From: JBOGOC01 sp050747525
Lineage (GTDB): Bacteria; Acidobacteriota; Polarisedimenticolia; JACPZX01; DASXTC01
Length of the DNA stretch: 64,000 bases
Assembly (NCBI GenBank): GCA_050747525.1
Contig: JBOGOC010000060.1
Coordinates: forward strand, 62,001 to 126,000
Direction of reading: 5' to 3'
The notes beneath the pieces were generated by a model, which worked only from the letters and a program-made list of their open reading frames with translations, ran no database searches and was not told where the DNA came from. Made by a program: the position numbers and the translations under genes. This document shows, piece by piece, positions 52,566 to 59,505 of the stretch; the stretch's first letter is position 1; every line of letters begins with the position of its first letter.

Positions 52566-53155
52566 CACAGGCCGCCTCTCAGGTAGACGTCGCTTTCGAC
52601 GGTGTAGCGCAGGTACTGGCGCGTCCGCGGGTCAGGTTCCGCGGAACGCGTCGTGATCTTGATGGTGATGCGTTGCGGGTTCGTGGTGTCGTCGGGCGTG
52701 AACAGCGGCTCGGCGGTCCCGTCGCCGTCCGCGTCGTTGGTGACGTTCTCCGCCAGCACCACGAACGGCACGTTCGGATCGGCGACGCGTCGCCATTCCA
52801 GCGTGTTGTTGAAATGGCGGATGGTCACCGACTCGCCGTCGTCATCGATGTTGTTGTTCTCGAGGAGGTCCGCGTTCGCCGTGATGAAGTTGTCGGTGTT
52901 GGGATCAGGGTCCAGCACGATGGCCGCGAATCCGTTGTTGCGCGGATCCCACCCGGCGGTGCGCAGCGTGTTCACGATGAGGGTCATGCAGTTCCGGGCG
53001 TCCGCCTGCGCGGCCAGCTTCATTTGCTGCACCTTGTTGGTCTGCGCGCTCTGGATCAGCAGAGGCGCGGCCGCAGCGAAGGCCACCGCCACCAGAGTCA
53101 TGGCGACCAGGATCTCGACCAGGCTGAAGCCGCGCTCGCGGCGCCGGGTGCTCAT
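52565..53155 (-). CDS. PilW-like minor pilin
   Basis: The 196-residue prepilin has a short basic leader RRRERG followed by the cleavage/methylation motif GFSLVEILVAMTLVAVAFA (glutamate at +5). The head domain of about 155 residues has Asp/Asn-rich strands (NNIDDDGESVTI; DADGDGTAEP). The start at 53155 overlaps the upstream gene as ATGA. The order GspH-PilV-PilW-PilX matches the minor-pilin operons of type IV pili, so this is the PilW position. A frame start further upstream (to 53275) would overlap the neighbour and break the leader pattern. Confidence 0.83.
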   Translation of the reverse strand: MSTRRRERGFSLVEILVAMTLVAVAFAAAAPLLIQSAQTNKVQQMKLAAQADARNCMTLIVNTLRTAGWDPRNNGFAAIVLDPDPNTDNFITANADLLENNNIDDDGESVTIRHFNNTLEWRRVADPNVPFVVLAENVTNDADGDGTAEPLFTPDDTTNPQRITIKITTRSAEPDPRTRQYLRYTVESDVYLRGGL

Positions 53156-53550
53156 CGCGTCCTCTTCGTGGCCAGCTGGCATTCCTTGGTCAGCCCTATG
53201 GAGGTACGCGTCGCGATCGCCCGCACCACGATGGTCTTCACCTTGGGCGGGCTGACGTCGTTCGTGACCGTCCACCGCACCAGAACGTCGGGATCGGAGT
53301 TGTTGAAGAACCCGGTGGTGTCGGTCGTCAGACTGCCTCCGGCGGCGAGCGAGGTGAAGGGTGTGGCACGCAGCAGCTCGAGCCGCTCGACCGCGGCGGC
53401 CGACGTGGCGCTCATGTCGTCGGACGAGGCGGTGATCCTCGACCCCTGGTAGAACAACGGCGCCACCGCGAGGATCCCCACCCCCACCACGAACAGGGCG
53501 GTCACCACCTCAGCCAGAGTGAAGCCGGATTCCCTGCGATGTGGGCTCAT
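53152..53550 (-). CDS. PilV-like minor pilin
   Basis: The 132-residue prepilin starts at the ATG at 53550 (MSPHRRESGFTLAEVV). The leader ends RRESG and is followed by FTLAEVVTALFVVGVGILA with the glutamate at +5. The short head domain has strands such as VLVRWTVTNDV and IVVRAIATRT. ATGA overlaps on both sides couple it to the neighbouring pilin genes. PilV is a subunit of the minor-pilin complex at the pilus tip. No PilY1-like tip adhesin or major pilin gene is in the window. Confidence 0.83.
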   Translation of the reverse strand: MSPHRRESGFTLAEVVTALFVVGVGILAVAPLFYQGSRITASSDDMSATSAAAVERLELLRATPFTSLAAGGSLTTDTTGFFNNSDPDVLVRWTVTNDVSPPKVKTIVVRAIATRTSIGLTKECQLATKRTR

Positions 53551-54092
53551 GAGCCAATCGTCCATGCAGAATCGGCCCATTTCTCGAGCTTGACCCCGCC
53601 GGCGGCGAACAGAGTCACGCGGTCGAATCTCTCCCCGCCGCTCAGGCAGACCAGGCCCGGGGTGGACGAGACGCTGCCGTTCGATTCGAACGTGGCCTGA
53701 TACGTCGTGCCGGACAGCACCGGCAGGGTGACCGTGCTCCCCGAGTCGGGGCGCGCGAACGTGACCTTCTTGGGCAGGCTGGCGGTGGCCAGCAGGATGT
53801 CGTCGGTGAGGTCGGACGGATCGACCAGGTCGTAGACCTGAATCTGGCGGGTCGTCGTGTTCAGCCGGAACTGGGTGGCCCGGTTGCGGCTGATGGCATG
53901 CGCGCGCGCAGCCTGGAGCTGCGTCCGGATCTCGCTGGCGGCGTGGCGCAGGTCCTCTCGCCCCAGCCAGGAGACCGAATAGCTCGCCGTGGTTGCCAGG
54001 AGAATGCCGGTGAGCAGCAGCACCACCATCGACTCGGCGATGGTCGATCCCCGCTCTCCTCGTCGGTTTTCACAGGCCGTGACCGTCCACAT
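53547..54092 (-). CDS. FimT/GspH-type minor pilin
   Basis: The 181-residue prepilin is first in the pilin operon. The leader is basic (ENRRGERG) and the cleavage site precedes STIAESMVVLLLTGILLATT, with the glutamate at +5 and a less usual Ser at +1 (commonly Phe). It has a GspH-like head with AASEIRTQLQAARAHAISR, which is very typical of FimT/GspH, and VCLSGG near the end. GGAGG lies about ten bases upstream of the ATG. The promoter probably lies in the 170-base gap upstream, where only the 54222-54247 hairpin is obvious. Confidence 0.87.
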   Translation of the reverse strand: MWTVTACENRRGERGSTIAESMVVLLLTGILLATTASYSVSWLGREDLRHAASEIRTQLQAARAHAISRNRATQFRLNTTTRQIQVYDLVDPSDLTDDILLATASLPKKVTFARPDSGSTVTLPVLSGTTYQATFESNGSVSSTPGLVCLSGGERFDRVTLFAAGGVKLEKWADSAWTIGS

Positions 54093-54221
54093 GCTTGAAA
54101 TCCTCCTTGCCGACTTAGAAATCTAGGCCTCCCCCCGTGCCGGTCAAGACGCCGGGCGCAGTTGGTTTCTTCGTGGCCGACTGGGCGGAAATCGAAGAGA
54201 GAAGGAACAATGAGAGGCGCG

Positions 54222-54247
54222 CGCCGGGGCCCTCACGGACCCCGGCG
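54222..54247 (-). terminator. 8-bp GC hairpin after the small membrane peptide gene
   Basis: The arms CGCCGGGG (54222-54229) and CCCCGGCG (54240-54247) pair perfectly around a ten-base loop. The hairpin lies 15 bases after the stop of the 32-residue gene on the minus strand. There is no T run, but the position fits a terminator and supports that small gene as a real transcript. Confidence 0.6.
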
Positions 54248-54262
54248 GGAGGAGCGCTGATC

Positions 54263-54361
54263 CTAGAGGTCGAACCCGAGACGCTGCGCCAGCGCGAAGA
54301 AAACCGCGGGACTGTACAGGTAGATCCCGATCATGACGGTCAGGAACTTTTCGAACGACAT
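54263..54361 (-). CDS. 32-residue membrane peptide
   Basis: A 32-codon gene encodes MSFEKFLTVMIGIYLYSPAV followed by FFALAQRLGFDL. One membrane helix spans about residues 6-25 and a charged, amphipathic tail follows. GGAGGT lies nine bases before the ATG, one of the best ribosome sites in the window, and a stable hairpin follows the stop. Both support a true small gene. No family is recognised. Tiny membrane peptides often modulate a larger membrane partner; the adjacent genes give no clear candidate. Confidence 0.5.
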   Translation of the reverse strand: MSFEKFLTVMIGIYLYSPAVFFALAQRLGFDL

Positions 54362-54447
54362 GGCGTGCTCACCTCCCTGTCGCAGGGGCCCCATGCTCCT
54401 GCCGCGCGCCAATATAGGCGGAGGCGGGTCCATGTCCATAAGGCGTC

Positions 54448-54912
54448 TCACGGAGTCTTCGGCGCGTCCTGCTTCCCGCAGTCGCACGGGGGGCAGCCGT
54501 TGTCGAAGACGATCTTCCAGCTCCCGTCTGGCTCGCGCCTCCAGATGGAGTTGAAGGTGCCGAAGAGCTTTCCGTCCGCATCCCGCACCGGGCCGGAGGT
54601 GTGCCCCAGCGTGCCCGAATCCAGGACCTGCACGCGCTCGGGCGCCCAGGAGAAGGGGGCCTTCGGTCCCTCGAAGAGCGGCTTCCATCCGTCGGCCACG
54701 GCCTGCTTGCCGCGCAGGACCTTTGCGGAGAAGAAGACCGCCTCGTCGGACAGGTGCGCAATGAAGGCGGCATGGTTCCGGTCAGCCATGCTCTTCGCGA
54801 AGGACGTTTCGGCCGCGCGCACCTGGGCGGTCAGCTCATCGAGCCGGGGCGTCGGGGCCGCGGGTGCCGCGGCGGTGAGGATCGCCAGAGCGATCAGCAT
54901 GAACGGGCTCAT
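54448..54912 (-). CDS. Secreted DUF4440/SnoaL-like protein
   Basis: The 154-residue protein has a signal peptide (MSPFMLIALAILTAAAPAAP) and an NTF2-like domain (about 25-140) with the typical opening LTAQVRAAETSFAKSMADRN and HAAFIAHLSDEAVFF, then WRREPDGSWKIVFDNG. DUF4440 domains are small cone-shaped folds that bind or isomerise small molecules. No active-site residues can be assigned. The C-terminal tail has a cysteine cluster (NGCPPCDCGKQ) that could bind a metal. It is probably a monocistronic gene. Confidence 0.78.
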   Translation of the reverse strand: MSPFMLIALAILTAAAPAAPTPRLDELTAQVRAAETSFAKSMADRNHAAFIAHLSDEAVFFSAKVLRGKQAVADGWKPLFEGPKAPFSWAPERVQVLDSGTLGHTSGPVRDADGKLFGTFNSIWRREPDGSWKIVFDNGCPPCDCGKQDAPKTP

Positions 54913-54987
54913 TCTGTCTCCTGGATGCGAGGTGGTCTCGCTGTGGGCGCCGGTGTCCCATGATACGGCACGAAAGGGCGGGCGGTT

Positions 54988-57060
54988 TCAGCGGGCCGCC
55001 GCGAGCGACCGGGAGAGCCCGGTATCGGCCGCGCGCATCAGGCTCTCGGCATCCTGCGCGCGCATGGGGCGGCCGAACAGGTACCCCTGGCCGTACCCGC
55101 ATCTCAGGGCACGGAGCTTCAGGAGCTGGGCCCGCGTCTCGATTCCCTCGGCCACCACATCCATGCTCAGCTTGCGCGCCAGGGCGATGATCGAGCCGGC
55201 GACCGTCTCGAGGGCAGGCTGGCGGGGCAGCCGGGAGATGAAGCTCTTGTCCAGCTTGAGCAGGTCGAACGGCAATCTATGCAGGATCGACAAGGACGAA
55301 TAGCCGGTGCCAAAGTCATCCAGCGCGATCCGAAAGCCGCGGGCACGCAGGCGGTGCAGGGAGCCGGCCACGTCGTCAGGGCGCTCGATCAGGCAGGATT
55401 CCGTGATCTCCAGGTGGATACGCGAAGGATCGGCTCCCGTGTCGGCCAGCAGGTGATCCAGGTCGCTCTCCATATGGTCATCGAACAGCCACCTGGGTGA
55501 GACGTTCATCTTGATGGCGAGGTCCTTTCGCTTCTCGAACATTTCCTGCCAGCGGCGAAGCTGCATCATGGCCACCCTGAAGGTATGGCGGCTCATGCGG
55601 GCGATGAGGCCCGATTCTTCGGCCAGAGGGATGAATTCGTCCGGCGGAACGGCTCCGCGGATGGGGTGGTCCCATCTCACGAGCGCCTCGAAGCCGGTGA
55701 TCCGCTCGGATCGAAGGCTCACCACAGGCTGGTACCAGACCTGGAGCTGCCCGTCTTCGAGCGCGCGGAAGAGCTCCGTTTCCAGGTGAAGCTCCGCCTG
55801 TGCCGTCTCATGCATGTTCCGGTCGTACACTTCCACGCGCGAGCCCCCGCGCTGCTTGGCGCGGTTCATGGCCATGTGGGCGTCCCGCAGCAGGGAAGCC
55901 GCATCGCTGCTGTCGTGCGGGCCAACGGCTATTCCCACGCTCGCACCGAACCTCACACTGTGGCCGTCCACTTGAATGGGTCGGCCCAGAGTCTGGAGGA
56001 TCCGCTCCGCCAGTCCGGCGGCATCCCTGAGGGAGCGCATCTTCTCCAGCACGATGACGAACTCGTCCCCCTGGAAACGATAGACGGTCCCGCCCGATTC
56101 CAGGCCTGGATCGGATGCGCCGCGCTCGGACACCTGCAGCACCAGCAGGCGGGCCAGCTCCCGCAACAGGCGGTCGCCCACCGTCGAGCCCAGGCTCTCG
56201 TTGATCCGCCGGAAGCGATCCGCGCCCACGTGCAGCACCGCGATGCGCGTCCTGGTCCGGTGAGCGCGGTGCAGCTGGCGCTCGAGGCGATCCATCAGGA
56301 CAGCGCGGTTCGGCAGGTCGGTGAGCTCGTCGTGCAGGGCGAGGTGGCGGAGCTGCTCCTCGTTGAGCCGCAGCTCGTGGATGTCCGCCTGAGAGCCGGC
56401 TATCCGCAGCGGCTTCCCGTCGGAGTCCCGCAGGCAGGCCCCTCTTGCCAGCATCCACCTCCAGGTCCCGTCCCTGTGTTGCATGCGATACTCGAGCCGA
56501 AGGTGTGAGGCGCCCTGAGCGAGATGCTCGCGGATCCCTTCGCGCACGCGCTCGGAGTCTTCTGGATGCACCCGGTCGAGCCACTCGGCGGGGCGGTCGC
56601 CGATCTCTTCCTCCGCGAAGCCCAGCATCGTCTTCCAGCGAGGTGACAGGTAGAGCCGGTCCTCGTTGAGGTCCCATTCCCAGATGCCATCGTTGGACCC
56701 CGCCAGGGCCAGCGTGTGGCGTTGCTCGCTGCGAGACAGCTCGCTCGTACGCTCCTGCACGAGATCTTCCAGGCGGCTGGAGTAGAAGAGGACGCGGTCC
56801 TGAAGCCAGCCGGTCACGCCCGCCGCGACGGCCAGAATCAGGGCGAACAGATCCGCGAAGTAGTGCACGGGGGTGATGCTGTGCAGACCCGCCAGGAGGC
56901 CGACGCTCGGCCAGTCGGGAAGCTCGCCATAGAGATGATGGTAGTCGAACAGGTATCCGCAGGCCGTCAACGATGCCCCGAAAGCGAAGCCTGCGGCTGC
57001 GTAGAGGGCCGTGCGCGGGATGCGCGGCCGGTGCCGCGCGGTGTCCGTCATCGTCGGCAC
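54988..57060 (-). CDS. PAS-GGDEF-EAL c-di-GMP enzyme, membrane-anchored
   Basis: The 690-residue protein has an N-terminal membrane region with three hydrophobic segments (about 17-90) and a coiled link. A PAS domain with PAC (about 115-235; IWEWDLNEDRLYLSPRWKTM) and a GGDEF domain (about 245-415) follow. The GGDEF signature is FQGDEFVIV, with the first Gly replaced by Gln, so cyclase activity is probably reduced or lost. The EAL domain (about 425-680) has intact FEALVRW, NVSPRWL, LEITESCLI, LDDFGTGYSSL and KLDKSFI motifs, so phosphodiesterase activity is likely. It may lower c-di-GMP. It is the last gene of a three-gene unit and overlaps the preceding gene by 13 bases. Confidence 0.9.
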   Translation of the reverse strand: MPTMTDTARHRPRIPRTALYAAAGFAFGASLTACGYLFDYHHLYGELPDWPSVGLLAGLHSITPVHYFADLFALILAVAAGVTGWLQDRVLFYSSRLEDLVQERTSELSRSEQRHTLALAGSNDGIWEWDLNEDRLYLSPRWKTMLGFAEEEIGDRPAEWLDRVHPEDSERVREGIREHLAQGASHLRLEYRMQHRDGTWRWMLARGACLRDSDGKPLRIAGSQADIHELRLNEEQLRHLALHDELTDLPNRAVLMDRLERQLHRAHRTRTRIAVLHVGADRFRRINESLGSTVGDRLLRELARLLVLQVSERGASDPGLESGGTVYRFQGDEFVIVLEKMRSLRDAAGLAERILQTLGRPIQVDGHSVRFGASVGIAVGPHDSSDAASLLRDAHMAMNRAKQRGGSRVEVYDRNMHETAQAELHLETELFRALEDGQLQVWYQPVVSLRSERITGFEALVRWDHPIRGAVPPDEFIPLAEESGLIARMSRHTFRVAMMQLRRWQEMFEKRKDLAIKMNVSPRWLFDDHMESDLDHLLADTGADPSRIHLEITESCLIERPDDVAGSLHRLRARGFRIALDDFGTGYSSLSILHRLPFDLLKLDKSFISRLPRQPALETVAGSIIALARKLSMDVVAEGIETRAQLLKLRALRCGYGQGYLFGRPMRAQDAESLMRAADTGLSRSLAAAR

Positions 57061-58001
57061 CCATCCGGTCTCGAAGGGACGGCCTCGATCGAGGCCGCGA
57101 GCACGTCCAGGCGCGCGCCGAGGTCGCGCGAGCCCCCGGCCACGCTGATCGCGTTCACGAGCCGCAATCGCTCCAGCTCCTCCAGGGAGAGCATCTTCTG
57201 AAGCGGAGTCTGCCCCTTCAGGGATCGAACGGCGTCAAGGCGCTTGCGGATGCGGTGAGCGAGAGCCGTCCCCAGCTTGCTCAGCCCGGCCGCGTCGGCG
57301 GCCGCCAGTCCGGAGGGAGCCTGGCCGATGAACTCCATGAGCAGCTTCTGCTCCCGCTGCCGCGAGGATCGTGCCGCCGCCAGCTCTGCGGAGAGCGACA
57401 TGATTTCGCGCTTGAGCGTCTCCATACGCGCGGTCAGAAGCGTCGCCTGCTCCCCTTCGGCACAGGAGCCGAGCGGGAAGTCTTCGCTCAGCTCCGGCAG
57501 GGAGCGCGCCATCATCGTGCGCAGGGCTCCCTGATAGAGGTCGGCCTGCATCAGGCCGCCTCGATCCGTGCCTGGAGGCACCGTGCCGGTGATCCGGTCG
57601 AGCTCCGCGATCACCTGGGTCGCCGCCTCATTCTCCGCCTCCAGGAAGTGGGCGAGCTCGGTGTCGTCGTCGACGGGGCGTGCTCCTTCCAGGCGCCGGG
57701 ATGACCTCTGCAGCAGCAGGTTGGTTGCGCTCGAGGCCGACCGCAGAGTGGCGATCCGTTTCTCGAGCGCGGGAAGCTGGGAGGAGGCAATGCGTCCGTC
57801 CGGATCCCAGCGGGCGTCGGATTTCAGGAGGGCTCGAAGCCGCGAGGCAGCTGATGCGGCGCTTGCGACGTCTCCCGTCACGAGGGCGCCCTGGATACGT
57901 GTGAGCAGAGCCTGAGGGTCGTCGCGAAGCTCGGCCGAAGCCACCGTCCAGAGGCTCGACACGGCAGCGAGGACCAGACCGACCCTAACGACAGCGTTCA
58001 T
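57048..58001 (-). CDS. Secreted helical protein of unknown function
   Basis: The 317-residue protein has a signal peptide (MNAVVRVGLVLAAVSSLWTV, cut near ASA). The remainder is helical, with heptad-like stretches (ASAASRLRALLKSDA; REIMSLSAELAAARSSRQRE) that suggest a coiled coil. There is no catalytic motif and only one cysteine pair candidate. The start overlaps the stop of the lipoprotein gene, and its end overlaps the c-di-GMP enzyme gene, so the three probably form one unit. It might be a periplasmic sensor or partner for the membrane enzyme; this is only positional. Confidence 0.6.
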   Translation of the reverse strand: MNAVVRVGLVLAAVSSLWTVASAELRDDPQALLTRIQGALVTGDVASAASAASRLRALLKSDARWDPDGRIASSQLPALEKRIATLRSASSATNLLLQRSSRRLEGARPVDDDTELAHFLEAENEAATQVIAELDRITGTVPPGTDRGGLMQADLYQGALRTMMARSLPELSEDFPLGSCAEGEQATLLTARMETLKREIMSLSAELAAARSSRQREQKLLMEFIGQAPSGLAAADAAGLSKLGTALAHRIRKRLDAVRSLKGQTPLQKMLSLEELERLRLVNAISVAGGSRDLGARLDVLAASIEAVPSRPDGCRR

Positions 58002-58488
58002 GGAACGTCCCATCTGCGGTGAGGAACCACGGAGGGCTCGCCTCGGCATCGAGGCGCAGACAGGTCCGATCGGCCGCTCCGTACCGTGACATGCGTGCTC
58101 TTGCGAGAGAGCCTCGTGGCAGGGCAATGGAACGGTATGAGGCTGTGCGTGTCCCGGCGACAGGGGCCACCTCCCAGAGATGGCCGAAGCCTTCTCCGAT
58201 GATGTAGAAGCGGCCCAGGTGCAGCATGAGCTGGAGCTTCTCGACACGCGATCGTTCTGCCCTCAGAATCGGACCGGCATCGAGGCGTCCCTGGAAAGGA
58301 GCCTGGTCCGACAGGTGGATGGTTCCGCCGGGACCGACCGCCAGGACCATCCTGAATGAGCTCTGGTCCAGGGACAGCGTGGCATCCGGGCCGGATGGCT
58401 GTCCGGGGGGGCGGCGCTCGGAGCATGCCGCCAGGAGCAAGACGGCGGTGAGGGCCGCGGCGCATCGGCTGAGGCGCGATGGGAGCAT
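57985..58488 (-). CDS. Lipoprotein of unknown function
   Basis: The 167-residue protein has a clear lipobox: the signal ends LLLAACSE, so the mature protein starts at Cys22 or so. The domain after it has strands (LSLDQSSFRMVLAVGPGG, YIIGEGFGHLWEVAPV) of a beta-rich fold, and a C-terminal cysteine pair. The ATG at 58488 has AGGA upstream. It is first in the c-di-GMP enzyme unit and divergent from the selenoprotein gene, 136 bases away. No family is recognised. Confidence 0.6.
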   Translation of the reverse strand: MLPSRLSRCAAALTAVLLLAACSERRPPGQPSGPDATLSLDQSSFRMVLAVGPGGTIHLSDQAPFQGRLDAGPILRAERSRVEKLQLMLHLGRFYIIGEGFGHLWEVAPVAGTRTASYRSIALPRGSLARARMSRYGAADRTCLRLDAEASPPWFLTADGTFHERCR

Positions 58489-58624
58489 CAGAGCGTCCTT
58501 GACGAGGTCCGGCCTCGTGAGACGGAGAATGTAGGGCGCGCAGGTGAGAGCTTCGAATCGACCGGGCGGCGGAATCTTGGATGTCGTGTCAGTTCGGAGC
58601 GACGCGGTGTATGATGACCCGCCC

Positions 58625-59431
58625 ATGAAGCGCCGCTGGAATCTGTCCATCTGGCTCGGCTTCCTGCTCTTTGCGGCCGTAGCCGTCGCGTACCCGCTGG
58701 TGGTGGAGCGCTTCCCCGCCGTGGGAGACGCGACCTGGCCGACCCTTCTGATCTTCCTGGCCTCGCTGATGCTGATCGGCCGCGGGCTCCTGCGGGCCTT
58801 CCGCCGGCCGGCCGAGTACCGCGGGCGCATCGCCGGACCGATCTTCATGGTCCTGGCGGTCGCCGGCACGGGGCTCTTCGCGTTCAGCCTGCTGTACATG
58901 ACGCGCCAGCTCCCCTCCTCCGGGCAGGCGCCGCAGGTGGGCGAGATGGCGCCGGACTTCCGGCTGGCCGACCTCGACGGCAACCAGGTCGCCCTGGCGG
59001 ATCTCCTGGGCGGAGGGGGCGCGAGGCCCGGGCATGCCGCTCTCCTCATCTTTTACAGAGGCTACTGGTGACCGTTCTGCAACTCCGAGTTGCGGAGCTT
59101 CCAGAACGATCTTCCCGCGTTCGACGCGCGTGGCGTGAAAATCGTTGCCATCAGCGTGGATCCTCCCGAGGTGACCCGCGAGCACGCCCGCAAGCAGGGT
59201 TACTCCTTCCTGTTCCTTTCCGACCCTGCGGCGGAGACGATCCGCCGCTATGATCTTCTGCATGAGGGCGCGGCGCCCGGGGGCGGTGACATCGCCCGCC
59301 CGGCCGAGTTCCTGATCGACGCCTCGGGCATGGTCCGCTGGACCAACATCACGAAGTCCTACGCGGATCGGACACGCCCATCCGAAGTGCTGGGAGCCGT
59401 GGATTCCCTGGGGCTCGGCGTCCCCCGCTGA
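58625..59431 (+). CDS. Membrane peroxiredoxin-like selenoprotein (Sec by TGA at 59069)
   Basis: Read through the in-frame TGA at 59069-59071, the gene encodes 268 residues. Three membrane helices (about 7-26, 37-56 and 71-95) precede an AhpC/TSA-like thioredoxin fold. It starts GEMAPDFRLADLDGNQVALA, and the catalytic segment is FYRGYW-U-PFCNSELRSF with Sec149. The TGA stands exactly where relatives have the peroxidatic cysteine (W-C-P-F-C). The frame stays open, and the conserved family sequence continues on both sides (ALLIFYRGYW; VKIVAISVDPPEVT; DIARPAEFLIDASGMVRWTN). A SECIS-like hairpin starts eight bases after the TGA. The ATG has only a weak ribosome site. A nonsense mutation would be the alternative, but the site is too exact. 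Confidence 0.87.
59079..59093 (+). promoter_or_regulatory. SECIS-like hairpin after the Sec codon
   Basis: GCAACT (59079-59084) and AGTTGC (59088-59093) pair perfectly around CCG, and flanking C-T and G-G positions can extend the stem. The loop G at 59087 is 16 bases after the TGA. Bacterial SECIS elements are short stems right after UGA with a G in the apical loop at about this distance. Everything lies in the coding frame, as bacterial SECIS elements must. Confidence 0.7.
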
Positions 59432-59505
59432 TTCTTACGCTTGTTCCGTAAGGCGTCGCAGTTGTTGGAAACGCCGTCTCACCGTATACACAGGAGGTGA
59501 GCGCC

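Noticed and set aside
59069..59071. TGA read as a normal stop or nonsense mutation splitting a redoxin gene
   Set aside because: The TGA replaces exactly the catalytic cysteine codon, the downstream frame is intact and conserved, and a SECIS-like hairpin follows; Sec insertion explains all of this better.
59462..59490. Promoter TTGTTG-17-TATACA before the MurQ-like gene
   Set aside because: The transcript would begin inside the ribosome site and leave a leader of only about eight bases; support is too weak.
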